A stretch of 52,852 bases of DNA, taken from NCBI GenBank assembly GCA_030041275.1, contig JASHOE010000318.1, forward strand, positions 1 to 52,852, read 5' to 3'. The notes beneath the pieces are model-generated. The model saw nothing but the letters and a program-made list of their open reading frames with translations. It made no database searches and had not been told where the DNA came from. The position numbers were made by a program, and so were the translations under genes. The DNA comes from Streptosporangiaceae bacterium. Lineage in GTDB: Bacteria; Actinomycetota; Actinomycetes; Streptosporangiales; Streptosporangiaceae. This document shows, piece after piece, positions 7,851-16,645 of this stretch. Position 1 is the first letter of the stretch. Each line of letters starts with the position of its first letter.

Positions 7851-9998
7851 ATGCCGAAGCCAGTTGGCTCGGATCAGCGCTATATGCCAGGGCTGGACGG
7901 GCTCCGCGCCATTGCGGTACTGGCTGTTATCGCCTTTCACGAGCAGTTCAGCTGGGCACCAGGCGGGCTGCTCGGAGTGAGCTTGTTTTTCACGCTGAGC
8001 GGCTACCTCATCACCGACCTGCTGCTCGGCAAGTGGGTCACCACCGGCCGGTTGCACCTCGGCAGCTTCTGGGCGCGCCGTGCTCGCCGGCTGCTGCCTG
8101 CGCTGTTCGTCATGCTCGTCGTCGTGACGGGGTGGGTCACCCTGCTGAACCGCGCTCACCTGGCCAGCTTGCGTGGCGCGGTCGCTGCCGCCGCAACGTA
8201 CTCGAGCAACTGGTACCTGATCGTGGTGAACCAGTCCTACTTTTCCAGGTTCGCGCCACCGCAACCGCTCGATCACCTGTGGTCGCTCGCCGTCGAGGAG
8301 CAGTTTTACCTCTTCTGGCCGTGGCTGCTGCTCCTCGGGCTGCTCTTCGTCCGGCGCCGTGGTCCCGGCGCGATCCGCTGGCTGGCGCTGCCGACACTGG
8401 CACTAGCCGCGGCTTCGGCCATCGCCATGTACGTCCTTTACCACCCGGCTGTGGACCCGACGCGGGTGTACGAGGGCACGGACACGCGTGCATCCGGACT
8501 GCTCATCGGGGCGGCGCTGGCGATGGTCTGGCCGAGCAGCCGGGCGGCCAAGGCCACCAAGGCCAGGAGCCGGGTGCTGGACGGCCCGGCGGTCGTCGGC
8601 CTGGTCGTGATCGCGCTCATGATCTGGCGGGTGGGCCAGTACTCGCCGTTCCTGTATCAGGGCGGCCTGGTCGTGCTGAGCGTCGCGACCGCCGCCGTCG
8701 TGGCGGCAGTCGCCTGCCCAGCCAGCCTGGTCGGAGCGGCGCTCGGATGTCGCCCCATGCGCTGGATCGGCGTCCGGTCCTACGGCATCTATCTGTGGCA
8801 CTACCCGGTCATCGTGCTGACGACCCCGGCCAACGCCACCCTGAGCCTGCCGCGAGTTGCTGGCCAGGTCGCCGCCACCATCGGGATCTCGGCGCTGTCC
8901 TGGCGGTACATCGAAGAACCGATACGCCGCGGTGCGATCGAGCGGGCGTGGCGCCGACTCAGGGCGCGCCGCATGCCGGCGCTCGGCCCGGCCCGGCTGG
9001 CTACCGCGGCCCTAGCGGTCGGAGTGCTGGGGGTGGCCTGCGCAGGGCTGGCCGGGGTGGGCGGCATACCAGCCGCCCAGTCAAGCGCGGCGACGCTGGC
9101 GGGCGGCAGCATCTCGCAGACCACGAACTCAGTCACCGGCACCGGCAAGCTGGCGCCCGCGCGCCGGCACTGCGGCACGTCGACACGACGCGCGGCGGAC
9201 TGCTCGTCGGCCGCGCACAGCTCGCCCAGCCCGTCGCCATCTGTACTGCAACAGAGCGACTTGCGCACATCCTGCACAGCGGTCGCGCACATCGGCGACT
9301 CCACGTCTGACGGTCTGGTCTCGCCCGACTACCTGCCCGACCCGAACGAGCGGATTCAGGCCCGCTACGAGGCCGTCGGGGTGCAAGCCGTCTATACCGA
9401 CATCACCGGGGCGCGATCGGTCGTCGAGGTTCTGCCAGGCACGACGAACGGCTACCAGGCGGCGCAGAACCTGATCAGCCACGGATTCCGCGGCTGCTGG
9501 GTGATTGCGCTCGGCACCAACGACACGGCTGACGTGGCGGTCGGATCCAATGTCGGGCTTGCGACCCGGATCCAGGAGATGATGCAGGTCACCCACGGCG
9601 AGCCGGTCATGTGGGTGAACGTGATCTCACTGCTCTCCTCCGGCCCCTACGCCGAGGCCAACATGCAGAAGTGGAACACCGCGCTGATGCAGGCTTGCCC
9701 GAGGTACCCGAACATGCGCGTCTTCAACTGGGCTGCACTGCCGCAGCCGAGTTGGTTCATCAACGACGGCATCCACTACACGTCGGCGGGCTACGCCAAG
9801 CGTGCTCTCTATATCGCCGACGGACTGGCCATGGCCTTCCCGCAAACCGGGAAGAGTGCCTCCTGCCTGGTGAGCCTGCCGAACTCGCTGACCGCGCCGT
9901 CCCCGGGCCCGGCACAGAGCGGGTCAGGCAGCCCGTCTGCAACCCCCTCGGCGCCGGGCTTGCCGACGGTCAAGCCAGCAGATGCCTACCGGCCCTGA
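7851..9998 (+). CDS. Membrane O-acyltransferase (OafA/YrhL type) fused to an SGNH domain
   Basis: The 715-residue protein has an N-terminal acyltransferase-3 domain of about ten membrane segments (residues about 10-380, starting GLDGLRAIAVLAVIAFH with the key His30) and a C-terminal extracytoplasmic SGNH hydrolase-like domain. The SGNH blocks are visible as HIGDS, ALGTND and NDGIHYT. Such fusions O-acetylate cell-wall or surface polysaccharides. The ATG at 7851 was preferred over an upstream start at 7794 because it follows the strong ribosome site AGGGGGGA. A Ser/Pro-rich linker and C-terminal tail flank the SGNH part. The 3' end overlaps the convergent asparaginase gene by 29 bp. Confidence 0.9.
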   Translation: MPKPVGSDQRYMPGLDGLRAIAVLAVIAFHEQFSWAPGGLLGVSLFFTLSGYLITDLLLGKWVTTGRLHLGSFWARRARRLLPALFVMLVVVTGWVTLLNRAHLASLRGAVAAAATYSSNWYLIVVNQSYFSRFAPPQPLDHLWSLAVEEQFYLFWPWLLLLGLLFVRRRGPGAIRWLALPTLALAAASAIAMYVLYHPAVDPTRVYEGTDTRASGLLIGAALAMVWPSSRAAKATKARSRVLDGPAVVGLVVIALMIWRVGQYSPFLYQGGLVVLSVATAAVVAAVACPASLVGAALGCRPMRWIGVRSYGIYLWHYPVIVLTTPANATLSLPRVAGQVAATIGISALSWRYIEEPIRRGAIERAWRRLRARRMPALGPARLATAALAVGVLGVACAGLAGVGGIPAAQSSAATLAGGSISQTTNSVTGTGKLAPARRHCGTSTRRAADCSSAAHSSPSPSPSVLQQSDLRTSCTAVAHIGDSTSDGLVSPDYLPDPNERIQARYEAVGVQAVYTDITGARSVVEVLPGTTNGYQAAQNLISHGFRGCWVIALGTNDTADVAVGSNVGLATRIQEMMQVTHGEPVMWVNVISLLSSGPYAEANMQKWNTALMQACPRYPNMRVFNWAALPQPSWFINDGIHYTSAGYAKRALYIADGLAMAFPQTGKSASCLVSLPNSLTAPSPGPAQSGSGSPSATPSAPGLPTVKPADAYRP

Positions 9999-10950
9999 CC
10001 TGGCCGACGACTTGGCCGCCGCCCAGTACCGGGCTGGTCGCGAGCGCGTCGAGAGCGGCCCGATCGACGCCGGGCTCGGCCGCCACGCCGAGCCTGCGCA
10101 GCAGCGCGACCGTCACGGGGACCCGACCACGAGCGGCCCCGTCGTCGATCTTGAAGGCGCCCGCCCGGCCGTCGGCTAGCGCGAAGCCCTCGACGCCCTC
10201 GGCACCGGACTTCAACAGGAGGCCGGGGACCGCGCTCATGAGCGCGCGCTCCGGCCGCATGGTGCCGGATGTCCACTCCGGATGCGCGCGCATCGCGTCG
10301 GCGACCGTCCGCTCCGGCGTACCGCGAGCCGCCAGCACGAGCGCCCGGAAGGCGCGGGCGAGTCCCGTGACAGACACGCCGAAGATCGGCGCACCGCAGC
10401 CGTCAACACCGACGATGGTCACCTGCTCGCCGGCCAGCTCGCTGACCGTCGCCCTGATCCGCTGCTGCAGCGGATGCTCAGGATCTCGGTAACTGGCGGT
10501 CGGCCAGCCGGCCGCCACACACGTCGCGAGCATCGCCGCGTGCTTGCCGCTGCAGTTCATGTGCACCCGATCTGCGGCGTCGCCCGACATCAGCATGGAG
10601 CGGTACTCCCGCTCGTCGAGCGGTCGGTCTGGCGGGCACTGCAAGTCGTCCTCGGTTAGCCCGGCACCGGCCAGGATCTTCCGAACGCCGGCGACATGGA
10701 AGTCCTCGCCGGAATGGCTCGCCGCGGCCAGGGCCAGCAGTTCGCCGTCCAGGTCGAGCCCGCAGCGCAGCATGGCGGCCGCCTGGAACGGCTTGTTCGA
10801 CGACCGTGGGTACATGGGGATCGTTGCCGCGCCGAGCGACTGCAGCACGGATCCGTCGCTGGCCAGGATCGCGACGGCGCCGCGGTGCACGGACTCGGTG
10901 AAGCCAGACCTGACGACCTCAGCGAGGACCGGATTCACAGCCTCAGACAC
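9970..10950 (-). CDS. L-asparaginase II family (Rhizobium AnsA type)
   Basis: This 326-residue protein belongs to the asparaginase family typified by Rhizobium etli ReAV, not to the E. coli type I/II enzymes. The residues known to matter in that family are present: the Ser-x-x-Lys in RSSNKPF, the Cys and Lys in NCSGKH, and the second Cys in DGCGAP, which together form the zinc-linked active site. It should hydrolyse asparagine to aspartate and ammonia in the cytoplasm. Its start overlaps the 3' end of the BKACE gene by 8 bp, so the two are translationally coupled. Confidence 0.9.
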   Translation of the reverse strand: MSEAVNPVLAEVVRSGFTESVHRGAVAILASDGSVLQSLGAATIPMYPRSSNKPFQAAAMLRCGLDLDGELLALAAASHSGEDFHVAGVRKILAGAGLTEDDLQCPPDRPLDEREYRSMLMSGDAADRVHMNCSGKHAAMLATCVAAGWPTASYRDPEHPLQQRIRATVSELAGEQVTIVGVDGCGAPIFGVSVTGLARAFRALVLAARGTPERTVADAMRAHPEWTSGTMRPERALMSAVPGLLLKSGAEGVEGFALADGRAGAFKIDDGAARGRVPVTVALLRRLGVAAEPGVDRAALDALATSPVLGGGQVVGQVRAGRHLLA

Positions 10951-11770
10951 GATCGGTTACCCCCAGCATCTCGCGGGCTGCGGCCGGGCTCATCGCGGGT
11001 CGCTGCGCGAGCTCAGCTGCGGTCGCAGCGCGCTCGACTAGCTCGGCGTTGCTCGCCACCGGTCGCCCCCTGGCGAAGGTGACGGTGTCCTCCATGCCCA
11101 CCCGCAGGTGCCCGCCCGCGGCCAGCGCGCCGAACAACACGGGTAGAGATGTGCGTCCGATGCCGGTCGCCGACCAGGTGGCGCCTGGCGGCAACGCCGC
11201 CACCGCTTGCCCGAGCGTCGGCGCGTCACCTGGCATGCCACCAGGAACGCCCATCACCAGATCGCAGTGCACGTGCCCGCCGGCGGGCTCGCCCAGCTCG
11301 GCCAGCAGCCGGTGCAGCGCCGCGATGTGCCCGAAGTCAAAGAGCTCGAACTCCGGCACAACGCCGAGCGCCTGCGTCTTGGCGTACAAGTCCTTCATGA
11401 AGCCCCACGGGTTCATGAACACGTCGTCACCGAAGTTGACGGTGCCGCAGGTCAGCGAGCACGCGTCGGGGGCAGCGTCCAGGACCGCCAGTCGTCGCTC
11501 AAAGCTGTCCGTGACGGCCCCGCCGGTGGACAGCTGGACGATCAGGTCTGTGGCCCCACGGAGCGCCTGCACGGTGTCAGTGAGCCTGCCCACGTCCAGC
11601 GTCGGCTTCGCCTGGTCGTCCCTGATGTGGACGTGGATCACCGCGGCCCCGGCAGCCTGACACGCTTGACCGGTTGCGACCAGCTCGTCGAGCGTGACCG
11701 GCAGGGCGGGCACTGCGTCCTTCGCCAGTTCCGCGCCGGTCGGTGCGACGGTGATCAGCGTGCCAGGCAT
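10943..11770 (-). CDS. BKACE-family (DUF849) beta-keto acid cleavage enzyme
   Basis: This 275-residue TIM-barrel protein of the BKACE family condenses a beta-keto acid with acetyl-CoA and cleaves it to acetoacetate and a new CoA ester; 3-keto-5-aminohexanoate cleavage enzyme is the founding member. The zinc ligands appear in VIHVHIR as His46 and His48, and GMEDTV near the C-terminus carries the conserved Glu. The ATG at 11768-11770 follows a GGAGGG ribosome site. The specific beta-keto acid cannot be predicted. It precedes and overlaps the asparaginase gene, suggesting a shared catabolic role. Confidence 0.88.
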   Translation of the reverse strand: MPGTLITVAPTGAELAKDAVPALPVTLDELVATGQACQAAGAAVIHVHIRDDQAKPTLDVGRLTDTVQALRGATDLIVQLSTGGAVTDSFERRLAVLDAAPDACSLTCGTVNFGDDVFMNPWGFMKDLYAKTQALGVVPEFELFDFGHIAALHRLLAELGEPAGGHVHCDLVMGVPGGMPGDAPTLGQAVAALPPGATWSATGIGRTSLPVLFGALAAGGHLRVGMEDTVTFARGRPVASNAELVERAATAAELAQRPAMSPAAAREMLGVTDRV

Positions 11771-11851
11771 GCGGGGAGCCCTCCAGGGCCGAGCGGTTAC
11801 GAGCGACGGCAGTCTACGCGGCTGCCGTTCCCATGACAGAATCCTCATCTC

Positions 11852-12277
11852 ATGCGGGCGGTCGTGCAGCGAGCCAGCCGGGCCAGCGTCGTCGTCGAAG
11901 ACACACTGGTCGGCGAGCTAACGGCGCCTGGTCTCGTGGTGTTCGTTGGCGTCACCCACACCGATACCCCGGCCACGGCGGCGGCGCTCGCCAGCAAGAT
12001 CTACCGGTTGCGGATCCTGGCCGGGGAGAAGTCATGTGCCGATGTCGGCGCGCCGCTGTTGGTCGTGAGCCAGTTCACCCTGTACGCGGACACCAGCCGG
12101 GGGCGCAGGCCGAGCTGGAGCGCAGCAGCATCGGGGGTAGTGGCCGAGCCTCTGGTCACAGCATTCACCGACGCGCTGACCGCGCTCGGCGCCACCGTGT
12201 CGACCGGCGTGTTCGGCGCGGCCATGCAGGTGGAACTCGTCAACGACGGCCCGGTCACGCTCGTGCTTGACGGCTAG
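11852..12277 (+). CDS. dtd: D-aminoacyl-tRNA deacylase
   Basis: The 141-residue homodimeric enzyme removes D-amino acids (and Gly from tRNA-Ala) from mischarged tRNAs. The two signature motifs are present: SQFTLYAD from residue 73 and the Gly-cisPro motif in [11 protein letters not shown] (Gly133-Pro134). The length matches the family. A -10-like CAGAAT ends 9 bp before the ATG, so the leader is very short. Its TAG stop overlaps the stop of the convergent TIM-barrel gene within one CTAG. Confidence 0.95.
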   Translation: MRAVVQRASRASVVVEDTLVGELTAPGLVVFVGVTHTDTPATAAALASKIYRLRILAGEKSCADVGAPLLVVSQFTLYADTSRGRRPSWSAAASGVVAEPLVTAFTDALTALGATVSTGVFGAAMQVELVNDGPVTLVLDG

Positions 12278-13086
12278 CCGCGCGCCGCGGGAACCTGCCC
12301 GGTGCCGGCTAGGTAGCGACGGGCGAACTGCAGCGACTCGGCCAGGTCGGCCTGCCGGTCGGCGAGTGTCGGCACCCGGTGCGTACTCACTTCGAGGACG
12401 ACGTAGCCCTGGTAGTCCGTCCGGCTGAGCCAGGTCAGCAGTTCGGCGCACGGCTGCGTGCCGCGGCCCGGTACGAGGTGCTCGTCGGGCAGGCCCGGCT
12501 TGGTGCCGTCGCCCAGATGGACGTGCGCGAGCCGACTGCCGAGCTGTCTCGCCATCGCGAGCACGTCGGACCCGGACACCGCCGCATGCGAGACGTCGAG
12601 CGTAACCGCAGCCGAGTCCATCTCGACCGGGTTCCAGTGCGGCGCGTACGCGGCGATCTCCGTTTCGCCGCGCAACAGCGGATACAGATTTTCCACCGCG
12701 AACGTGACCGCGCCCGGCTCGGACATCTCCGCGATGCCAGTCTGGAAGTATCGGGCGTAGTCACGCTGCCAGCGGAACGGCGGATGGACCACCACGACGC
12801 GGGCCCCGAGCGCCTCAGCCAGCTCGCGCGACCGATCCAGCTTCACCCATGGATCGCGTCCCCAGACTCGCTGCGTGATGAGCAGGTTGGGCGCGTGCAC
12901 CGCCACGACTGGGATGCCGTGATAGTCAGACAGCTTGCGCAGCACGTCGGCATCCTGGCTGACGGGATCCGTGGTCACCATGACCTCGAGCCCGTCATAG
13001 CCGAGCCGGGCCGCGGTCTCGAAGGCATCGGGAGTCCGCTCCGGGAACACCGAAGCAGTCGACAGCGCAACCTTGATGGCTGTCAC
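12274..13086 (-). CDS. Sugar phosphate isomerase/epimerase-like TIM-barrel protein
   Basis: The 270-residue protein belongs to the xylose isomerase-like / AP endonuclease family 2 TIM barrels. Visible family segments are [13 protein letters not shown] near the start, [30 protein letters not shown] and [10 protein letters not shown]; their His, Glu and Asp residues form the expected metal site. Members act as sugar epimerases, inosose dehydratases or endonuclease IV-like enzymes, and sequence alone does not separate these. The start is GTG at 13084-13086. It is transcribed divergently from radA across 176 bp. Confidence 0.85.
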   Translation of the reverse strand: MTAIKVALSTASVFPERTPDAFETAARLGYDGLEVMVTTDPVSQDADVLRKLSDYHGIPVVAVHAPNLLITQRVWGRDPWVKLDRSRELAEALGARVVVVHPPFRWQRDYARYFQTGIAEMSEPGAVTFAVENLYPLLRGETEIAAYAPHWNPVEMDSAAVTLDVSHAAVSGSDVLAMARQLGSRLAHVHLGDGTKPGLPDEHLVPGRGTQPCAELLTWLSRTDYQGYVVLEVSTHRVPTLADRQADLAESLQFARRYLAGTGQVPAARG

Positions 13087-13262
13087 GTTTGTGACCTGCG
13101 CAATCGCCTCTCCTTCGGCCGGGCGGAAGCCCTGTTCCTGCGGCTACCCGCGAGCGGCGTCCCCCGCGGCTTCTAGCTTATGTCGGCGGCGCCGGGCCAC
13201 GGTCGCCGCCGGGCCCATGCGAGCGGCCTGGCGTTGTCAGCGGTGCCAGATACCGTCCGAGC

Positions 13263-14702
13263 ATGCCCAGATCTGCGACGGCTAGCGCGTACGAGTGCTC
13301 GGTTTGTGGCTGGCGAACCACCAGGTGGGCGGGCCGCTGCGGCGACTGCGGCGCATGGGGAACGGTAACGGAGGCGCTCACCGCCGACGTCACCGCCACG
13401 GCGCGACCACGCGCCCAGCTGCGAGCGGCGGAGCCTGCCATCCCGGCAGTCCCGATCCGCCTGATCGATCCCGCCGCCGCGCAGGCCCGGCCCACGGGCC
13501 TCGACGAACTCGACCGGGTGCTCGGTGGCGGCCTGGTGCCCGGTGCCGTGGTGCTGCTCGCCGGCGAGCCTGGCGTCGGCAAGTCGACATTGCTGCTCGA
13601 GGCTGGCGCGCGCGCCGCAGCCACCGGTCGCGTGCTGTACGTGACCGGGGAGGAATCCGCCGCGCAGGTACGGCTGCGCGCCGACCGGATCGGCGCCGTC
13701 AGCGACTCGCTGTATCTGGCTGCCGAGACGGACTTCGGGGCGCTGCTCGGGCACGTACAAGCCGTCAACCCAACCCTGCTCATCGTCGACTCCGTGCAGA
13801 CCGTCAGCGCGGCCGGGGTGGACGGCGTGCCCGGCGGCGTCACTCAAGTTCGCGAGATCACCGCGGCGCTGACGGCGCTGGCCAAGCAGCGCACGATGAC
13901 GACCGTGCTGGTCGGCCACGTCACGAAGGACGGTTCGGTCGCCGGCCCCCGCACCCTCGAGCACCTGGTTGACGTCGTGCTCACGTTCGATGGTGACCCC
14001 CGCGGCCAGCTGCGGATGGTGCGGGCCCTGAAGAACCGATTCGGACCCACCGACGAGTTCGGCTGCTTCGAGCTAGGCGAGGACGGCATGACCGGCCTGC
14101 CTGACCCGAGCGGACTGTTCCTGTCCGAGCGGCACGATCCGGTGCCAGGCACCTGCGTGACGGTGACGCTGGAGGGCCGCAGACCGCTGCTGGCCGAGGT
14201 CCAGACGCTGGTGTGCCCGGCCGCAGGCGACCTCCCGCCACGCCGGGTGGTCTCCGGGCTGGACTCGTCCCGCGTCGGCATGATGGTGGCCGTGCTGCAG
14301 CGGCGGGCGAGGCTCGAGCTGGGCAAGCGGGACGTCTTCGCCGCCAGCGTCGGCGGCGTGCGCCTCACCGAGCCGGCCGTCGACCTCGCCGTCGGACTGG
14401 CGGTGGCCAGCGCCGTGGCGGACATCAGCGTGCCGCCCGATCTGGTGGCCATCGGGGAGGTGGGCCTCGCCGGCGAGATTCGCCGGATCGGCGGCGTCCA
14501 GCGGCGGATCGCCGAAGCGCAGCGGCTGGGATTCCGCCGGGCCATCATCCCGGCCGGGTCGGCTCCGGCACCGGCGGGCGCGCCAGTCTCCGGCCAGGGC
14601 CAGCCGAAGGTTCGCGCCATCCGGGCCGGCGTCGGCCAGTTGGAGGTGACGCCGGTGGCTGACCTGCGCACGGCCATCGCCGCCGCCCTCGGCTCGCGCT
14701 GA
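13263..14702 (+). CDS. radA: DNA repair protein RadA
   Basis: This 479-residue, RecA-like, DnaB-related helicase promotes branch migration during recombinational repair. In order: a C4 zinc finger (Cys12, Cys15, Cys26, Cys29), a RecA-type ATPase with Walker A GEPGVGKST at 101-109, the RadA-specific KNRFG motif at 257-261, and a C-terminal Lon-protease-like domain. Length and motifs are complete. It is followed 52 bp later by disA; RadA and DisA are known to interact functionally in Bacillus, where RadA affects DisA cyclase activity. Confidence 0.97.
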   Translation: MPRSATASAYECSVCGWRTTRWAGRCGDCGAWGTVTEALTADVTATARPRAQLRAAEPAIPAVPIRLIDPAAAQARPTGLDELDRVLGGGLVPGAVVLLAGEPGVGKSTLLLEAGARAAATGRVLYVTGEESAAQVRLRADRIGAVSDSLYLAAETDFGALLGHVQAVNPTLLIVDSVQTVSAAGVDGVPGGVTQVREITAALTALAKQRTMTTVLVGHVTKDGSVAGPRTLEHLVDVVLTFDGDPRGQLRMVRALKNRFGPTDEFGCFELGEDGMTGLPDPSGLFLSERHDPVPGTCVTVTLEGRRPLLAEVQTLVCPAAGDLPPRRVVSGLDSSRVGMMVAVLQRRARLELGKRDVFAASVGGVRLTEPAVDLAVGLAVASAVADISVPPDLVAIGEVGLAGEIRRIGGVQRRIAEAQRLGFRRAIIPAGSAPAPAGAPVSGQGQPKVRAIRAGVGQLEVTPVADLRTAIAAALGSR

Positions 14703-14754
14703 CGACTCGCGGGCGTGGCTAGACTGCCGGTTGGCAGCGAAGCACTGAGGATAG

Positions 14755-15846
14755 GTGCAAGCAGTGAGCATGGGCCGGGACGAGCACCGGCGGGCCGCGC
14801 TCGCGATGGCCGCGCCGGGGACCGCGCTCCGGGATGGCCTGGAGCGCATAGTCCGGGGTAGCACCGGCGCGCTCGTCGTGGTGGGCTGCGACCCGGTCGT
14901 GCAGGGGATCTGCTCCGGTGGATTTGAGCTGGACACTGAGTTCTCCGCCACTCGGCTGCGCGAGCTCGCGAAGATGGACGGGGCGATCGTGCTCGATCAG
15001 GCGGCTCGCCGCATCCTGCGCGCGGCCGTGCAGCTCGTGCCCGACCCGCAGCTGCCGACACAGGAGTCAGGCACCAGGCACCGGACGGCTGAGCGGGCCG
15101 CTCGGCAGACGGGATTCCCGGTCATTACCGTCAGCAAGTCGATGCGGACCATCGCGGTGTTTGCCGCTGGCGAGCGGTATGTGCTCGAGGACTCGGCTGT
15201 CCTCCTGGCCAGGGCGCACCGGGAACTTGACACGTTGGAGCGCTACCGCCGGCGGCTTGACGACGTCACGAGGACTCTCACGGCGCTGGAGATCGAAGAC
15301 CGGGCAACCGTGGCGGACATCGCCCTGGTGGCTCAGCAGCTCGAGATGGTCACCAGGGTTACCGACGAGATCGCCTGCTACCTGATCGAGCTCGGTACCG
15401 ACGCCGGGCTGCTCAGGCTGCAGCTCGACGAGCTCACCGCCGGCACCCTGCGCCAGCGCGAGCTGCTGTTGCGCGACTACGAGCCCGACGTGACGGTTCC
15501 CGGTGGGCACCCAGTGGCGCCCACCGGTGCGGGGCGCCTCGCCTCGCTCGGCCTCGATGCCCTGGCCGACCTCACCTTGGTGGCGGGCGCGATCGGATTC
15601 GGCTACTCAGTCGATCCCGCCGTTCCGGTCTCACCGCGCGGCCACCGAGCGCTCGGCCAGATACCCCGCCTGCCTGCGGAGGCCAGTTACCGGCTGATTC
15701 AGCGGTTCGGCGGCCTGCAGAAGCTGCTGTCTGCGAGCGCCCAGGACTTGCGGCAGGTTCCCGGCCTGGACCCTGCGCTGGCAACGACCATAAGGGACGG
15801 GCTGTCCCGGGTCGCCGAGGCAGCGCTGATCGACCGGTATCCCTAG
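14755..15846 (+). CDS. disA: DNA integrity scanning diadenylate cyclase DisA
   Basis: This 363-residue protein makes cyclic di-AMP from two ATP and forms octamers that scan DNA for branched structures. The DAC domain carries the catalytic DGA at 75-77 and RHR at 108-110 (GTRHRTAER). A helical spine and a C-terminal helix-hairpin-helix domain (around PRLPAEASYRLIQRFGGLQK) follow. Three near starts exist: GTG 14755, GTG 14764 and ATG 14770. The GAGG at 14747-14750 favours one of the later two. The stop overlaps the stop of the convergent hypothetical gene in a CTAG. A c-di-AMP riboswitch occurs elsewhere in this window. Confidence 0.97.
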   Translation: MQAVSMGRDEHRRAALAMAAPGTALRDGLERIVRGSTGALVVVGCDPVVQGICSGGFELDTEFSATRLRELAKMDGAIVLDQAARRILRAAVQLVPDPQLPTQESGTRHRTAERAARQTGFPVITVSKSMRTIAVFAAGERYVLEDSAVLLARAHRELDTLERYRRRLDDVTRTLTALEIEDRATVADIALVAQQLEMVTRVTDEIACYLIELGTDAGLLRLQLDELTAGTLRQRELLLRDYEPDVTVPGGHPVAPTGAGRLASLGLDALADLTLVAGAIGFGYSVDPAVPVSPRGHRALGQIPRLPAEASYRLIQRFGGLQKLLSASAQDLRQVPGLDPALATTIRDGLSRVAEAALIDRYP

Positions 15847-16532
15847 CCAATCCGGAACGTCACGCTGTTGCTCGCGGCCGAGCCGGCGAGCGCGGTAGCC
15901 GTGTACACGCCAGCCGGTGCGGCCCGGCCCGGCATCGGGCATCCTGTCGCGGAGTACTGGTCATCCCAGGTCATCGGCACCACGGTCGGAACGCCACGGT
16001 GCAGCGTCGCAAGCTGCACCGCCTGCCCCTCGGCGCATTCGGCGGACGTCCAGATCTGCGCTGAGCCTGCCGCTATCTGCAGCACAACGTGCTGCGAACC
16101 AACATCAAACAAGCAGGCGTAGCTAGCGGTAGATACCACGTCGACGTCGAACTCGGGGAGCTGGCGGACCGGGTAGGTCAGCGCGGACGCGGACACGGAC
16201 AGCACGACGTGGCCGGCCGGACAGGACCTCAGCGACGCGCTAGCGCGCAGTGCTGAAGCCGCTCGGGAAGCGCCGGTCGCGTCCGGAACACCCAGTTGCG
16301 CCGGACTGCTGCGTCGGGCCGACAGGCCAGCCGAGCCGTCGCGTGAGGTTAGCACGGGCGACTGGTCCGGTCGCGCCGCGCGGTCAGCGTGCAGCAGGGT
16401 GCCGATTCCCAGGGCAGCAGCCCAGGTCAGTCCGGCCAGCACGGAGAGGCTGGCGAGCAGCGCCACGCCGCGCCGCCGCCAGTAGGTAGCGGCGGTCTGT
16501 CCCGGCGCGTCACGGAATGGCCGGGGAGGCAT
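15843..16532 (-). CDS. Hypothetical membrane-anchored extracytoplasmic protein
   Basis: I do not recognise this 229-residue protein. It has an Arg-rich N-terminus and a single membrane segment at about 24-46 (GVALLASLSVLAGLTWAAAL). A low-complexity Ala/Ser/Arg linker and a C-terminal domain of about 120 residues that looks beta-rich follow, with Cys residues near positions 104, 139, 165 and 199 that could form disulfides outside the cell. Only the convergent arrangement with disA and the divergent arrangement with mutY are clear; no function is implied. Confidence 0.7.
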   Translation of the reverse strand: MPPRPFRDAPGQTAATYWRRRGVALLASLSVLAGLTWAAALGIGTLLHADRAARPDQSPVLTSRDGSAGLSARRSSPAQLGVPDATGASRAASALRASASLRSCPAGHVVLSVSASALTYPVRQLPEFDVDVVSTASYACLFDVGSQHVVLQIAAGSAQIWTSAECAEGQAVQLATLHRGVPTVVPMTWDDQYSATGCPMPGRAAPAGVYTATALAGSAASNSVTFRIG

Positions 16533-16645
16533 ATGAGGAAGTATGCAAGAGCGGGACGGTCAGCTCGGTTCGACCCGCCGGCGGCGAGCGCACCTCAGCC
16601 TGGCGGCGGACGCTCGGTTCTGCCTGCCTTGTATGCGAGGATCGA

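Noticed and set aside
7667..9310. 547-codon plus-strand frame overlapping the acyltransferase gene in another frame
   Set aside because: The acyltransferase/SGNH motifs lie in the other frame, and this one is Arg/Gly/Ala-rich without recognisable segments.
13844..15061. 405-codon minus-strand frame over radA and disA
   Set aside because: It is antisense to two well-identified genes with full domain motifs, and its translation is Arg/Pro/Ser-rich low complexity.
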